Source of the DNA: Blastocatellia bacterium
GTDB taxonomy: Bacteria > Acidobacteriota > Blastocatellia > Pyrinomonadales > Pyrinomonadaceae
Assembly (NCBI GenBank): GCA_003168335.1
Contig: PMSM01000006.1
Span: 572,320-636,319, forward strand
Length of the DNA: 64,000 nucleotides
Reading direction: 5' to 3'
This document shows positions 22,359 through 34,933 of the stretch, one piece after another (the first letter of the stretch is position 1; each line of letters begins with the position of its first letter). The notes beneath the pieces are model-generated. The model was not told the origin of the DNA. It searched no databases and saw only the letters and a list, made by a program, of their open reading frames with translations. A program made the translations under genes and the position numbers.

Positions 22359-23390
22359 TCACCTGCGTCCCTGATTCTGTAACTCGATCATCCATTGCGG
22401 ATACATGGAAGGCGGCGCGGTGGTGCTCGAAAGTTGCGCGACTTCTTCTTCGCTTAACTCCAGCTCCGCAGCTTTCAAATTGTCTTCCAACTGCGACATC
22501 CTGTTCGCGCCGATGATGATCGAAGTGACGCCCGGCTGAGCTAATAACCAGGCCAACGCCACCTGAGCCACCGTCGCGCCTTTCTTCTCGGCAATCTTTG
22601 CGAGCGCGTCGATCGCGTCAAACTTCCGTGCTTCGTCAATCGCCGGAAACTGAAAGTTAGTGCGCCGCGCGCCTTCCGGATTGGGATTGTCGCGGCGGTA
22701 CTTGCCCGAAAGAAATCCGCCGGACAGAGGTGACCAGGGCATCACACCGACGCCTTCTTCACGACACAACGGCAGTAGCTCGTGTTCGAGATCGCGCCCA
22801 ACCAAAGAGTAATAAGCTTGCAGCGAGACGAACCCGGCCCAACCTTTCTGTGCTGAGAGAACCAGCGCCTTCATCAAATGCCGGGCCGGCCAGTTGGAGC
22901 AGCCGATATAACGCACCTTCCCTTGCCGCACCAGATCGTCGAGCGCGCGCAAAGTTTCTTCGACCGGCGTGAGGGTGTCCCAGCCGTGGACTTGATAGAG
23001 ATCAATGTAGTCGGTGTTGAGTCGACGCAAACTATTTTCTATTGAAGCGAAGATGTGCTGGCGCGAGAGGCCGACGTTGTTCACGTCACCAGAGCCCGCG
23101 ATGGCTGCTTCACTCATCGCGCCGCGCACCTTCGTAGCGACAATCACCTGGTCGCGGGCGACGCCGGCATCCTTCAAAGCCTGACCCAGAATCGTTTCCG
23201 ACTGGCCGTAAGAATAAACGTCGGCCGTGTCGAAAAAATTAATGCCCGCTTCCAAACAGCGCGCCACCATCTGGCTTGCGCCCGCCTGATCGACGGCAGC
23301 GATGTTCAGGAAATTGTCGCCGAAGGTCATCGTGCCGAGGCAGAGTTCGGAAACTTTCAAACCGGTGCGTCCTAATGATCTGTATTTCAT
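22359..23390 (-). CDS. Aldo/keto reductase
   Basis: The Met at 23388-23390 (MKYRSLGRTGLKVSELCLGT) gives 343 residues and begins exactly at the family's first strand. The catalytic tetrad is visible: D and Y in FFDTADVYSYGQSE, K in QVIVATKVRG, and H in LYQVHGWDTLTPVEE. GCSNWPARHL, YYSLVGRDLEHELL, MPWSPLSGGFLSGKY and IIIGANRMSQLEDNLKAAEL are further family motifs; the last segment binds NADPH. Enzymes of this subgroup reduce aldehydes with NADPH. It is probably monocistronic. Confidence 0.93.
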   Translation of the reverse strand: MKYRSLGRTGLKVSELCLGTMTFGDNFLNIAAVDQAGASQMVARCLEAGINFFDTADVYSYGQSETILGQALKDAGVARDQVIVATKVRGAMSEAAIAGSGDVNNVGLSRQHIFASIENSLRRLNTDYIDLYQVHGWDTLTPVEETLRALDDLVRQGKVRYIGCSNWPARHLMKALVLSAQKGWAGFVSLQAYYSLVGRDLEHELLPLCREEGVGVMPWSPLSGGFLSGKYRRDNPNPEGARRTNFQFPAIDEARKFDAIDALAKIAEKKGATVAQVALAWLLAQPGVTSIIIGANRMSQLEDNLKAAELELSEEEVAQLSSTTAPPSMYPQWMIELQNQGRR

Positions 23391-23554
23391 GAGAGTATCG
23401 TAAACCGTCAATCGGAAACCGCAAACCTGAGAGGGGCTTCGTCCGGTTGCGGAAATATCTGGCAACGGCTATCCTCTATCGGTCGCACGGCCCCTCCCGA
23501 CCGATCCTGATCGACACAATCAGTCAAATCACGAATATGGAGAAAGAAGAATCA

Positions 23555-23908
23555 ATGCTCGTTAACAGTAATTTCAAGAAACTAGTTCTGCTGGCTACGG
23601 TCCTGCTGGTGATGAGCTTTACGCTTAGCTTTGCCAGGCCCCATGCCGAATACAAATTCAAGGTCCGCAACAACACCAAGGTGGCCATCAAAAAGATCCA
23701 GGTATCGGATGATGGAAAGAAATGGGGCTCCTTCGACATCGGCAACGGCATCGCCGCCGGTGCGACTCAAGAGCTGGTCTGGGACAAATCAACCGACAAC
23801 GGAGCCTGCGAATGGTATTTCAAGGCCATCTGGAGTGACGGCGATGTGTCCGACGCAGCGAAGTTTGATTTTTGCGAAAAGGACCTCGTGATTGAGTTCA
23901 CCAAGTAG
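23555..23908 (+). CDS. Small secreted protein of unknown function
   Basis: The ATG at 23555 follows a strong purine stretch (GGAGAAAGAAGAA) and gives 117 residues. A signal peptide is clear: MLVNSNFKKLVLLATVLLVM followed by a small-residue region before ARPHAEYKF. The mature part of about 90 residues alternates strands (KFKVRNNTKVAIKKIQVSDD, KKWGSFDIG, TQELVWDKS) and holds two cysteines (GACEWYFKA and FDFCEKD) that may form a disulfide, consistent with a small beta-sandwich. I do not recognise a specific family. An intrinsic terminator follows at 23936. Confidence 0.75.
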   Translation: MLVNSNFKKLVLLATVLLVMSFTLSFARPHAEYKFKVRNNTKVAIKKIQVSDDGKKWGSFDIGNGIAAGATQELVWDKSTDNGACEWYFKAIWSDGDVSDAAKFDFCEKDLVIEFTK

Positions 23909-23935
23909 CAGGAAGCAACCAATCTAAGAGAGAGA

Positions 23936-23969
23936 GCCTCTGCCTTCCAGGCAGGGGCTTTTTGTTTTT
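23936..23969 (+). terminator. Rho-independent terminator
   Basis: GCCTCTGCC (23936-23944), loop TTCCA, GGCAGGGGC (23950-23958) and a T-rich run TTTTTGTTTTT form a textbook terminator 27 bp after the small secreted protein gene. Confidence 0.9.
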
Positions 23970-24022
23970 GGAGATCCTCGGAGCGGTGAGTCCGCGAAGC
24001 GGACTCCCACCACACTCCAAAT

Positions 24023-27355
<3,333 letters not shown>

Positions 27356-27632
27356 TGGGAGAAAGCATGCAAGGAGGGCCTGGTAGTCGTGTCCTATTTG
27401 AGATATTGCCTTGCCAGATGAAGGCGATCCACGAATGTACACGAAGGTAAGAAAATCTTCCTGGTGCTATTTCGCGCGTTTTCGTGGATCGTTCTTATCC
27501 AAAGCAAAAGAAAACACGAAACGAAAATCAGGCACTACCGCCTTGCCGATCCTTAGACAGTACGCCCTTTGATCGTAGTCGACCTGTCAACCAGACTTTC
27601 ACAGTCCGAACATCGGAGTGTCAGTGAATGAT

Positions 27633-28046
27633 TTAGCGAGCCTTGCCGCCTGCGGCGCGGCGCTTGGCCGGGACGGGGCGATTGATGCGGCTGATGGGAA
27701 CCAGGGCGCCGGCTTCGGGCGGCGGCGCTTCAGTGAAGCTGGAAAACTCTTCGGCGTGTGTTTGCAGATAATCAAAGAAGCGTTCGAATTCGCGCTGCAT
27801 CGAGTCCATCTTTTCGCGCATGTTCAAAATGATTTCCACGCCGGCAAGATTTACTCCAAGGTCGCGCGTTAAGGACAAGATAATCTCAAGCCGCTCCAGA
27901 TCAGTGTCAGTGTAGAGACGAGTGTTGCCTTCTGACCGCGAAGGTTTCAGCAATCCTTCACGCTCGTACAGACGCAGCGTCTGCGGGTGGAGTTCAAACT
28001 GCTCCGCCACGGCACTGATCGTGAATGTTTTGGCTCGCCTCTTCAT
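27633..28046 (-). CDS. hspR: MerR-family heat-shock repressor HspR
   Basis: The ATG at 28044-28046 (MKRRAKTFTISAVAEQFELH) gives 137 residues; the longer frame starts in a repeat. The MerR DNA-binding domain (about 8-75) shows TISAVAEQFELHPQTLRLYE followed by REGLLKPSRSEGNTRLYTDT and LERLEIILSLTRDLGVNLAG, the HspR signature. HspR represses the dnaK operon and is itself stabilised by DnaK. It lies downstream of dnaJ and dnaK, completing a dnaK-dnaJ-hspR unit. The C-terminal tail is Pro/Lys-rich. No exact HAIR operator was found in front of dnaK (see findings). Confidence 0.88.
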   Translation of the reverse strand: MKRRAKTFTISAVAEQFELHPQTLRLYEREGLLKPSRSEGNTRLYTDTDLERLEIILSLTRDLGVNLAGVEIILNMREKMDSMQREFERFFDYLQTHAEEFSSFTEAPPPEAGALVPISRINRPVPAKRRAAGGKAR

Positions 28047-28127
28047 TTCCGATTGCCAATTGCCAATTGGCGTGTTGCCCACGATTACCGATTACGAATC
28101 GGCAATTGGAAATTGGAAATCGGCAAT
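28045..28127. repeat. AATTGCCGATT-type palindromic repeat between dnaJ and hspR
   Basis: Left-side GATTGCCAATTGCCAATTGG (28051-28070) and right-side AATCGGCAATTGGAAATTGG (from 28097) are imperfect inverted copies. The same wording occurs between dnaK and dnaJ (29293-29409). The element fills nearly the whole gap, 1 bp from the dnaJ stop, and overlaps the hspR start codon. Confidence 0.75.
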
Positions 28128-28128
28128 G

Positions 28129-29286
28129 CTATTCCAGTCCCATCGCTACCCGGGGATTTTCGGTATTCATCTGCCCGTACTTGCGCAGCAACTCTTTGGT
28201 TTCTTCCGAAATAACTTTTGGCAGCACCACCTGGACTTCTACAAACTGATCGCCGTGCGTGTTTGGATCGCGCAGGGAAGGCGCCCCCCGCCGGCGCAGA
28301 CGAAACTTCTGTCCTGATTGAGTGCCCGGTGCGATGCGCAACTGCGCCTTGCCGGTTACGGTCGGGACTTCGATCTTCGCGCCCAGGGCTGCCTCAGGCA
28401 CGGTGATCGGAACCGTGACATAGATGTTGTCGCCCTTGCGAGTGAAATACTGGTGCCGGCCGACATTCGTGATGATGAATAAATCGCCCGGCGGCGCGCC
28501 CAGCCGTCCGCCTTCGCCTTTGGCGGAAATGCGCACGCGCGAGCCGGTGTCCACGCCCGCGGGAATCCGCACCTTAACATTTTCAGTCTTAGCCAAAGTG
28601 CCTTTGCCTTTGCACACCGAGCACGGCGGACGTCGTTTGCCGGTGCCGCCACAGTCCGTACACTCCTGCGTGAAGCGCAGACGGCCGCCGGCCCTCTGCA
28701 CCTGACCGGATCCTTTGCAGGTCGGACAAGTGATCACTGATCCACCCGTGTCGCCCGCGCCATGGCAACGCGAACACTGATCGGATCGGTTCACGGTGAT
28801 GCTGGTGGTGAGGCCGGTGATCGCTTCTTCGAAAGTGAGCGAGAGCGGCATCTCAATGTCCGCGCCCTTTTGCGGCTGTGGCCGCGGCGCTTCGCGCTCG
28901 GCTTTTCCGCCGCTAAACAGATCGGCAAAGATGTCCCGAAAGCTGCTGCTGCTACCGGCGCCAGCGGAAGTCGATGTAGCTCCCCAGTCAAAGCCGGAAA
29001 AATCGAAGGGAGCACCGCGAGTGTAAGCAGGGCCCGTTCCTCCCGCGGCGGCGTTAGCAAGATTATCTGAATACTGGCCAAAGCGATCGTAAACCGAACG
29101 CTTCTTGGGATCGGACAGAATATCGAACGCCTCGCTCATTTGCTTGAAGCGATCTTCGGCCGATTTGTCGCCCGGATTTACGTCAGGGTGATACTTGCGC
29201 GCCAGCCGCCGGTAGGCTTTCTTGATCTCTTCCGGCTTGGCGTCACGTTTTACCCCAAGGATTTTGTAGAAGTCCTCTTTAGCCAT
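28129..29286 (-). CDS. dnaJ: Chaperone DnaJ
   Basis: The 385-residue co-chaperone has a J domain at 1-70 (MAKEDFYKILGVKRDAKPEE, with HPD in KYHPDVNPGDK), a Gly/Phe-rich linker, a zinc-binding domain at about 150-225 with four CxxCxGxG repeats (CSRCHGAG, CPTCKGSG, CTDCGGTG, CSVCKGKG), and two C-terminal beta domains. It delivers substrates to DnaK and stimulates its ATPase. It follows dnaK by 126 bp of repeat sequence. The C-terminal tail is family-like. Confidence 0.95.
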   Translation of the reverse strand: MAKEDFYKILGVKRDAKPEEIKKAYRRLARKYHPDVNPGDKSAEDRFKQMSEAFDILSDPKKRSVYDRFGQYSDNLANAAAGGTGPAYTRGAPFDFSGFDWGATSTSAGAGSSSSFRDIFADLFSGGKAEREAPRPQPQKGADIEMPLSLTFEEAITGLTTSITVNRSDQCSRCHGAGDTGGSVITCPTCKGSGQVQRAGGRLRFTQECTDCGGTGKRRPPCSVCKGKGTLAKTENVKVRIPAGVDTGSRVRISAKGEGGRLGAPPGDLFIITNVGRHQYFTRKGDNIYVTVPITVPEAALGAKIEVPTVTGKAQLRIAPGTQSGQKFRLRRRGAPSLRDPNTHGDQFVEVQVVLPKVISEETKELLRKYGQMNTENPRVAMGLE

Positions 29287-29292
29287 CGCTCA

Positions 29293-29409
29293 CATTGCCG
29301 ATTTCCAATTGCCGAATGCCGATTGATCTCTGACCAAGAGCCCGCTACGAATTAACAAGCGACTAAGGTTGGCGACCAATCGGCAATCAAAAATCGGCAA
29401 TCGGAAATG
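29293..29409. repeat. AATTGCCGATT-type palindromic repeat between dnaK and dnaJ
   Basis: CATTGCCGATTTCCAATTGC (29293-29312) and AATCGGCAATCAAAAATCGG (29378-29397) are imperfect inverted copies of the unit also found at 28045-28127. A short related stretch (TTTCAATTTCGGATTTGCAA) lies at about 32178-32197 beside pgsA. Confidence 0.75.
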
Positions 29410-29412
29410 TAC

Positions 29413-31335
29413 TTACTTCTTCTCTTCGTCGACGTCGACGTACTCGGCGTCGATCACATTATCTTCTCCGCCCGTCTGGCCGGACGAGGCAGCGCCGGCC
29501 GCGGATGATTCGGCCGTCTCGTCACCAGGCGTCGAAGATGTTTGCTGATACAGCGCTTCGGCCATCTTGTGAGAGACGGTTTGCAGCGCATTGAAGGCGT
29601 CGTTCAGGCGTTCGACTCCGCCTTCCTCGAGGGCCTTTTTCGCGTCGGCGATTGCGGTTTCAACTTCGCCGGCCACGGCGCCGACCTTCTCACGGTTTTC
29701 GCTTAGCGTCTTCTCCATTTGATAGACGAGACTGTCGAGTTTGTTCCGCGCCTCGATCTCCTCGCGCTTGCGCGCGTCGTCAGTCGAATGAGAATCCGCG
29801 TCGCGCATCATCTTATCAATCTCATCTTTGCTGAGACCGGATGACGAAGTGATCGTGATCTTTTGTTCGCGACCCGTGCCCATGTCTTTTGCTGAGACGT
29901 TCACAATACCGTTGGCATCGATGTCAAAGGCGACTTCGACTTGCGGCATGCCGCGCGGCGCCGGGGGAATGCCCACCAGGTGAAACTTGCCGAGCGTGCG
30001 ATTGTCGCCCGCCATCGGCCGCTCGCCCTGAAGCACGTGGACCTCGACCGAGGTCTGATTGTCGGAAGCCGTGGAAAAGATTTCAGACTTACGCGTCGGG
30101 ATGGTCGTGTTGCGATCGATGAGCTTGGTGAACACAGCGCCCAGCGTTTCAATGCCCAGACTCAGGGGCGTAACGTCGAGCAAGAGGATGTCGGTCTTCT
30201 CACCTGACAGCACACCCGCCTGCACCGCCGCCCCGATGGCCACGACTTCGTCGGGATTGACGCTCTTGTTCGGTTCTTTGTTAAAAAAGGCTTTCACAAT
30301 TTCCTGGACTCTGGGAATACGCGTCGAGCCGCCGACGAGCACTACTTCGTCGATCTTCGAGGAATCGAGAGCCGCATCCTTTAACGCTTGTTCGAGTGGC
30401 GGGGTCAGACGTTTGAAGATCGGTTCGCACAACTGCTCGAACCGTGCGCGCGTCAGTTTCATCACCAGGTGCTTTGGTCCTGACTGATCCGCGGTGATGA
30501 ACGGCAGATTGATTTCGCTCTCCATCGTGGACGAGAGTTCGATCTTCGCTTTCTCACCTGCTTCCTTGAGCCTTTGCAGCGCCATCTTGTCCTTTGAAAG
30601 ATCGATGCCCTGGTCCTTCTTGAACTCTTCGATAATCCATTCAATCAAGGCCTCGTCGATATCATCGCCGCCGAGGTGCGTGTCGCCGTTGGTCGACTTC
30701 ACTTCGACGACGCCTTCGCCGACTTCCAGAATCGAAATGTCGAACGTGCCACCACCAAAGTCGAACACTGCTATCGTCTCGTCCTTCTTCTTATCGAGAC
30801 CGTAGGCCAGCGCTGCAGCGGTCGGCTCGTTCACGATCCGCATCACTTCCAGACCGGCAATCTTACCGGCATCCTTGGTGGCCTGGCGTTGCGAATCGTT
30901 GAAGTAAGCCGGGACGGTAATCACGGCCTTCTCGACTTTTTGCCCGAGGTAATCCTCAGCCGACTGCTTCATCTTTTGCAGGATCATCGCCGAGATTTCC
31001 GGCGGGCTCCATTCCTTGCCGCCGGCCACGATGCGAACGTCGCCACCGGCGCCACTACCCTGAACCTTGTAAGGCACCTGCTTCATCTCTTCGGCCACTT
31101 CGTTAAACCGCCGGCCCATGAATCGTTTGATTGAATAGATTGTGTTTTCGGGGTTGGTCACTGCCTGACGTTTGGCGACCTGTCCGACCAGGCGGTTGCC
31201 GTCTTTGGCAAACGCGACCACTGAAGGCGTCGTCCGCCCGCCCTCAGAATTATTGATGACGACTGGTTCGCCGCCTTCCATAACCGCGACCACCGAGTTA
31301 GTTGTTCCCAAGTCAATCCCAATGATTTTGCTCAT
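29413..31335 (-). CDS. dnaK: Chaperone DnaK (Hsp70)
   Basis: This 640-residue Hsp70 starts [20 protein letters not shown] and carries the ATPase motifs [36 protein letters not shown] and [20 protein letters not shown], then the substrate-binding domain starting [13 protein letters not shown] and a helical lid. The C-terminal tail is Ser/Ala/Gly-rich and ends [12 protein letters not shown], a normal Hsp70 terminus. It is the promoter-proximal gene of dnaK-dnaJ-hspR. A good sigma-70 promoter lies at 31404-31432. grpE is not in this unit. Confidence 0.97.
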   Translation of the reverse strand: MSKIIGIDLGTTNSVVAVMEGGEPVVINNSEGGRTTPSVVAFAKDGNRLVGQVAKRQAVTNPENTIYSIKRFMGRRFNEVAEEMKQVPYKVQGSGAGGDVRIVAGGKEWSPPEISAMILQKMKQSAEDYLGQKVEKAVITVPAYFNDSQRQATKDAGKIAGLEVMRIVNEPTAAALAYGLDKKKDETIAVFDFGGGTFDISILEVGEGVVEVKSTNGDTHLGGDDIDEALIEWIIEEFKKDQGIDLSKDKMALQRLKEAGEKAKIELSSTMESEINLPFITADQSGPKHLVMKLTRARFEQLCEPIFKRLTPPLEQALKDAALDSSKIDEVVLVGGSTRIPRVQEIVKAFFNKEPNKSVNPDEVVAIGAAVQAGVLSGEKTDILLLDVTPLSLGIETLGAVFTKLIDRNTTIPTRKSEIFSTASDNQTSVEVHVLQGERPMAGDNRTLGKFHLVGIPPAPRGMPQVEVAFDIDANGIVNVSAKDMGTGREQKITITSSSGLSKDEIDKMMRDADSHSTDDARKREEIEARNKLDSLVYQMEKTLSENREKVGAVAGEVETAIADAKKALEEGGVERLNDAFNALQTVSHKMAEALYQQTSSTPGDETAESSAAGAASSGQTGGEDNVIDAEYVDVDEEKK

Positions 31336-31403
31336 GTTCTTAAATACTCCGCTGCTTTTATTTCCGTCATTCGTTGAGCGAGAGACGGGTTGAATGCTGG
31401 CGT

Positions 31404-31432
31404 AGAATAATACCTGAGTGCCTCATTGTCAA
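31404..31432 (-). promoter_or_regulatory. Sigma-70 promoter of dnaK with dyad in the spacer
   Basis: On the minus strand TTGACA (31427-31432), a 17-bp spacer and TATTCT (31404-31409) face dnaK. The spacer contains TGAGGCACTCA, a short dyad. It is not a CIRCE element and does not match the HAIR consensus spacing, but it is where an HspR-type repressor would be expected. Confidence 0.6.
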
Positions 31433-31455
31433 CTTTGGGACGAGTAACAGAACCG

Positions 31456-31558
31456 CCTGCGATAGCGGGCGTTGATCTGTAGCTGACGCCTCTGAGCGAC
31501 GACATTCCTGACGGACGTCGCCTTTGATCGCCCCGGTTCAATCGCCCGCTACCGCAGG
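31456..31558. repeat. Inverted repeat between dnaK promoter and pgsA
   Basis: CCTGCGATAGCGGGCG (31456-31471) and CGCCCGCTACCGCAGG (31543-31558) are complementary apart from two central mismatches. The 70-bp interior and the flank hold more CGCC/GGCG motifs. It lies 28 bp beyond the pgsA stop codon. Confidence 0.75.
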
Positions 31559-31586
31559 CGGGGCGACCGGGGCGCAATCACAGACT

Positions 31587-32171
31587 CTATTTACGATCGC
31601 CGTTCAATAGCCGCGAGACAAAGAAGACGTAGTGGATGCCGGATAAGAGAGTGAGCGCAAAAACCGACATGTAGACGGTGGGCAGGTAGTAGCCGGTGCC
31701 GACTCGAGTCTGTGCGGCGAAAATCACGACCGCAACTGCTCCGATCTGAACCACGGTGCTGAGTTTTCCCAGAAACGAAGGACGAAACGCACGAAAGCCG
31801 CTGACCATATTGATCGCCGCCGCGCCCACCAGGATAAAGACATCGCGGCTAATTACCGTGATGGTCACCCAAAAAGGTATGGGCAGGTGGTGTGGCAAGG
31901 GTGTGGGGTAAACGCTGCGCATTGAAAGCACCACAAAGGAGGTGACCAACATCATCTTGTCGGCGATCGGATCCAGAATGCGGCCCAAAGGAGATTGCTG
32001 GTGGAAGCGACGCGCCAGCAGACCGTCAAGTCCGTCAGTGATCCCGGCGATCATGAAGACTGCCAGGGCCAGGAGGAACTTCTGATAAAAGAGCAGCGAG
32101 ACGAACACCGGAATGAGCGCCATCCTCACGATGGTCAGCAGATTTGGCAGGGTGATAATTCGAGAGGACAT
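31587..32171 (-). CDS. pgsA: CDP-diacylglycerol-glycerol-3-phosphate 3-phosphatidyltransferase
   Basis: The 194-residue membrane enzyme belongs to the CDP-alcohol phosphatidyltransferases, making phosphatidylglycerolphosphate. The catalytic motif DGx2ARx8Gx3Dx3D is present as DGLDGLLARRFHQQSPLGRI continuing LDPIADK (about 45-71). Five or so hydrophobic helices span the chain. The N terminus LPNLLTIVRMALIPVFVSLL is typical of PgsA. The stop is close to a palindromic repeat and the start borders AT-rich repeat sequence. Confidence 0.92.
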   Translation of the reverse strand: MSSRIITLPNLLTIVRMALIPVFVSLLFYQKFLLALAVFMIAGITDGLDGLLARRFHQQSPLGRILDPIADKMMLVTSFVVLSMRSVYPTPLPHHLPIPFWVTITVISRDVFILVGAAAINMVSGFRAFRPSFLGKLSTVVQIGAVAVVIFAAQTRVGTGYYLPTVYMSVFALTLLSGIHYVFFVSRLLNGDRK

Positions 32172-32272
32172 CTATGAATTTTCAATTTCGGATTTGCAAT
32201 TGCCGACCGGTAGTTGGGGGTGGGACATGTTTCGGGATAAACGGCAATCGAGATTGGCTCGAAGTCAAAACG

Positions 32273-33142
32273 CTATGGCATTGAGCAGAGCTCAAGCACT
32301 GAAACTTCCGGTGGGCAGCCGTAGCGAATCGGCAGCACGACCGTGCCGAGTCCACGGGTCACGTATATCTGCGTATTTCCTCGCCGCCCCAGGCCGCGCA
32401 GTAATCGCCGCCGCGGCCGGCCGGAGCGGTTCTTCTCTGGCCGCAGGGTTACCTGGCCGCCATGCGTGTGGCCGCTCAGCACGAGGTCGACCCCGGCGCG
32501 GGCTGCGCGCCGCAGGATGATTGGATTGTGCGCCAGCAACAACTTCATTTCGTCATCGGTGGCACCGGCCAGGGCCAGCGGCAGATCTTCCAGACCAACC
32601 ATCGTATCGTTGACGCCGGCCAGCCAGAATGATTCTCCATTCACATCGACCCGCATGCCTTCGTTCAGCAGGATCCTGATGCCCTCGGCGCGAAACAGGT
32701 CGGCGATCAGTTCCGCATCAGTCCAGTGATCATGGTTTCCGAGGACGGCGAAGACACCGTAGCGAGCGCGTAGGCGGCCCACCAACTCAGCGCAGGGCGC
32801 GGCGTAGCCGCGATCGTGCGAGATGTAGTCGCCAGTCAGCGCAATTAAATCGGGGCGCAGATCGTTTGCAGCTTCAATAGCGCGCTCAAGATGCCCCGGG
32901 TTAACTAGCGGGCCGTAATGGAAGTCTGAAAGATGGACAATGCGGAGACCGCTGAGGGCCTTTGGCAAGCGGCGCAGATAAATCTGTTGCCGTTCGATGG
33001 CCAGCATGAAAGGCTCAGCCAGGGCCACCCGCGCCATTTCACCCAGCGCGGACCTGATTACAGATAGCGGTCGCGGCTCTGGTCGGGGCCGCCGGCGCAC
33101 CGGCCGATCATGTCTCCAGCGAATTGGAGTCGACATATTCAT
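32273..33142 (-). CDS. Calcineurin-type metallophosphoesterase
   Basis: The 289-residue protein has the five metal-binding blocks of the YkuE/calcineurin group: RIVHLSDFHYGPLV, DLIALTGDYISHDR, GVFAVLGNHDHWTDA, LLLAHNPIILRR and LVLSGHTHGGQVTL. The N-terminal 50 residues are Arg-rich (RWRHDRPVRRRPRPEPRPLS) and may reflect a late start or a basic tail. Members hydrolyse phosphomonoesters or diesters such as UDP-2,3-diacylglucosamine-like lipids; the substrate here is unknown. It is 100 bp from pgsA. Confidence 0.88.
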   Translation of the reverse strand: MNMSTPIRWRHDRPVRRRPRPEPRPLSVIRSALGEMARVALAEPFMLAIERQQIYLRRLPKALSGLRIVHLSDFHYGPLVNPGHLERAIEAANDLRPDLIALTGDYISHDRGYAAPCAELVGRLRARYGVFAVLGNHDHWTDAELIADLFRAEGIRILLNEGMRVDVNGESFWLAGVNDTMVGLEDLPLALAGATDDEMKLLLAHNPIILRRAARAGVDLVLSGHTHGGQVTLRPEKNRSGRPRRRLLRGLGRRGNTQIYVTRGLGTVVLPIRYGCPPEVSVLELCSMP

Positions 33143-33159
33143 TTGGAGGAAGTTTCTAA

Positions 33160-33302
33160 AGCCCGCGCATTATATTGATCGCTCGCAGTTGGCGCAATGC
33201 GCTAGCTGGAGCGAGCATCCTGCTCGCCTCTTCGTCAGTTCCTAATAGAAAGCCCGGCGGGATGCGGGCGCACCCCAGGCAAGATGCTGGCGCTCCGGGA
33301 TC
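33160..33302. repeat. GCGAGCATCCTGCTCGC-type intergenic repeats
   Basis: GCGAGCATCCTGCTCGC (about 33212-33228) is a hairpin, followed by GGCGGGATGCGGGCGCACCC and AGGCAAGATGCTGGCGCTCC, wording shared with the repeat inside the alpha/beta hydrolase at 21818-21890. The block ends at the aldolase stop (33303-33305). Confidence 0.65.
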
Positions 33303-34406
33303 TTAGGCGACGGTAATTTCGTCGGACAGATAAACGTCCTGGATCGCGTTTAGCAGCTCGACGCCTTCATTCATCGGGCGCTGAAAGGCCTTGCGTCCTG
33401 AAATCAGGCCCATGCCGCCGCCGCGTTTGTTGATTACCGCGGTGCGCACGGCTTCGGCCAGGTCGCTGGCGCCCTTCGACTCGCCGCCCGAATTGATCAG
33501 CCCGATCCGTCCCATGTAACCATTTGCGACTTGATAGCGCACCAGGTCGATCGGGTTATCGGTGGTCAGCTTCTCGTAAACCAGTTTGCTGGTCTTGCCG
33601 TACGATTTGCCCAGTTCCTTTTCAACCGAGGTGTAACCTCCGTTGCGTTCGGGCAGTTTCTGCTTGACGATGTCGGCCTGAATGGTAACGCCGAGGTGAT
33701 TAGCCTGACCCGTTAAGTCGGCCGACGCGTGCATGTCGCCTTCCGGGGTTTTGAATTTCGGATTGCGTAGATAGCACCAGAGGATGCAGGCCATGCCGAG
33801 TTCGTGCGCCCGGGCAAAAGCTTCCGCGACTTCGGTAATCTGCCGCGTAGATTCATCCGAACCGAAATAAATCGTGGCGCCGACCGCGACTGCACCCAGG
33901 TTGTGCGCTTCTTTCACTGTGCCAAACATCACCTGATCGAATTTGTTCGGCAGGGTCAATAACTCGTTATGGTTTATCTTCACGATAAAGGGAATTTTAT
34001 GCGCATACTTCCGTGCGACACTGCCCAGCACGCCAAACGTAGAAGCCACGCCGTTGCAGCCGCCTTCGATCGCCAGCTTCACGATGTTCGCGGGGTCAAA
34101 ATACTGCGGGTTGGGAGCGAACGATGCGCCGCCCGAATGTTCAATGCCCTGGTCGACGGGCAAGATCGAAACGTAACCGGTGCCCGCCAGTCGCCCGTGA
34201 TCGATGAGCGATTGCAGCGAACGCAGGACTGCGGTTGAGCGGTCTGACTGCGAGACAACTCGGTCGATAAAGTCCGGTCCGGGTAGATGAAGCTGATCTT
34301 TGGGAATTGTCCGGGCCTTATGATCCAGAAGCCCCCGGGCTTCAGCTCCCAAAAGCTCTTCGAGTCGATCGAATATCGCAGGGGAACGTTTCAGCTCTGT
34401 TGCCAT
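33303..34406 (-). CDS. fbaB: Class I fructose-bisphosphate aldolase (DhnA/FbaB type)
   Basis: The 367-residue enzyme cleaves fructose-1,6-bisphosphate in glycolysis/gluconeogenesis through a Schiff base. Family blocks include [98 protein letters not shown] and the phosphate-binding [20 protein letters not shown] and [16 protein letters not shown]. The archaeal-type (DhnA) architecture, longer than typical E. coli FbaB, is common in Acidobacteriota. GGAGG lies 7 nt before the ATG (GGAGGAAATCATG). It is monocistronic. Confidence 0.92.
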   Translation of the reverse strand: MATELKRSPAIFDRLEELLGAEARGLLDHKARTIPKDQLHLPGPDFIDRVVSQSDRSTAVLRSLQSLIDHGRLAGTGYVSILPVDQGIEHSGGASFAPNPQYFDPANIVKLAIEGGCNGVASTFGVLGSVARKYAHKIPFIVKINHNELLTLPNKFDQVMFGTVKEAHNLGAVAVGATIYFGSDESTRQITEVAEAFARAHELGMACILWCYLRNPKFKTPEGDMHASADLTGQANHLGVTIQADIVKQKLPERNGGYTSVEKELGKSYGKTSKLVYEKLTTDNPIDLVRYQVANGYMGRIGLINSGGESKGASDLAEAVRTAVINKRGGGMGLISGRKAFQRPMNEGVELLNAIQDVYLSDEITVA

Positions 34407-34933
34407 GATTTCCTCCAGAAAGATTGCGCGTCCATATCTTGACGATAGAACTTATAAATTAAAGGTTTTGAGCGAGGTTTGGATTATAACATACCGGCCA
34501 CGCTGGTTCTGAAAGGCGGAGATGAGAGTGGATCGCCGGCCGATGGGAAAGAAGTCCGAGGTTGGCAGGCACAGAGAAAATCTTCGCACTAACAGCGGAA
34601 AACACCGCACGCCTGCGGAACGCCGACGGGGTTTCGGAAACAGGAACCGCCGCAACGATAGGTCAGGATACGAGTACAATCATTGCCGATCGAGACCGCA
34701 ACCGTGGCTTAAGAGATCGAGAATTGAGGCCCCTTATCAACGGCAATTAGCGCGGGCTCAAAGGTGCATGTCTGGTGTGGTAAGTCCGATTGTCGGCGGT
34801 GGGGGGATGGAGTACAATCCGCGTAGTTTTTTTCCGCGGTGACGTTGTAATCCGGCCGCGCCACCCCGCAGGTTTGATCTCTTCGGTTTCGAACCCGGCC
34901 CCGAGAAACCACTAATCGAAAGGTCTTCACTTT
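34407..34933. other. Intergenic region between divergent genes
   Basis: This 527-bp gap separates the aldolase gene and the first DUF3857 gene. Open frames within it have Arg/Asn-rich composition unlike real proteins. No hairpin repeat family of the window is present. Promoters for both flanking genes must lie here, but I see no convincing -35/-10 pair. Confidence 0.5.

Noticed and set aside
31404-31440. CIRCE or HAIR operator in front of dnaK
   Set aside because: Neither the CIRCE half sites nor the HAIR spacing is present; only a short TGAG/CTCA dyad was found.
34522-34842. 106-codon plus-strand frame before the DUF3857 pair
   Set aside because: Arg/Asn-rich composition and no similarity to any family; treated as chance.
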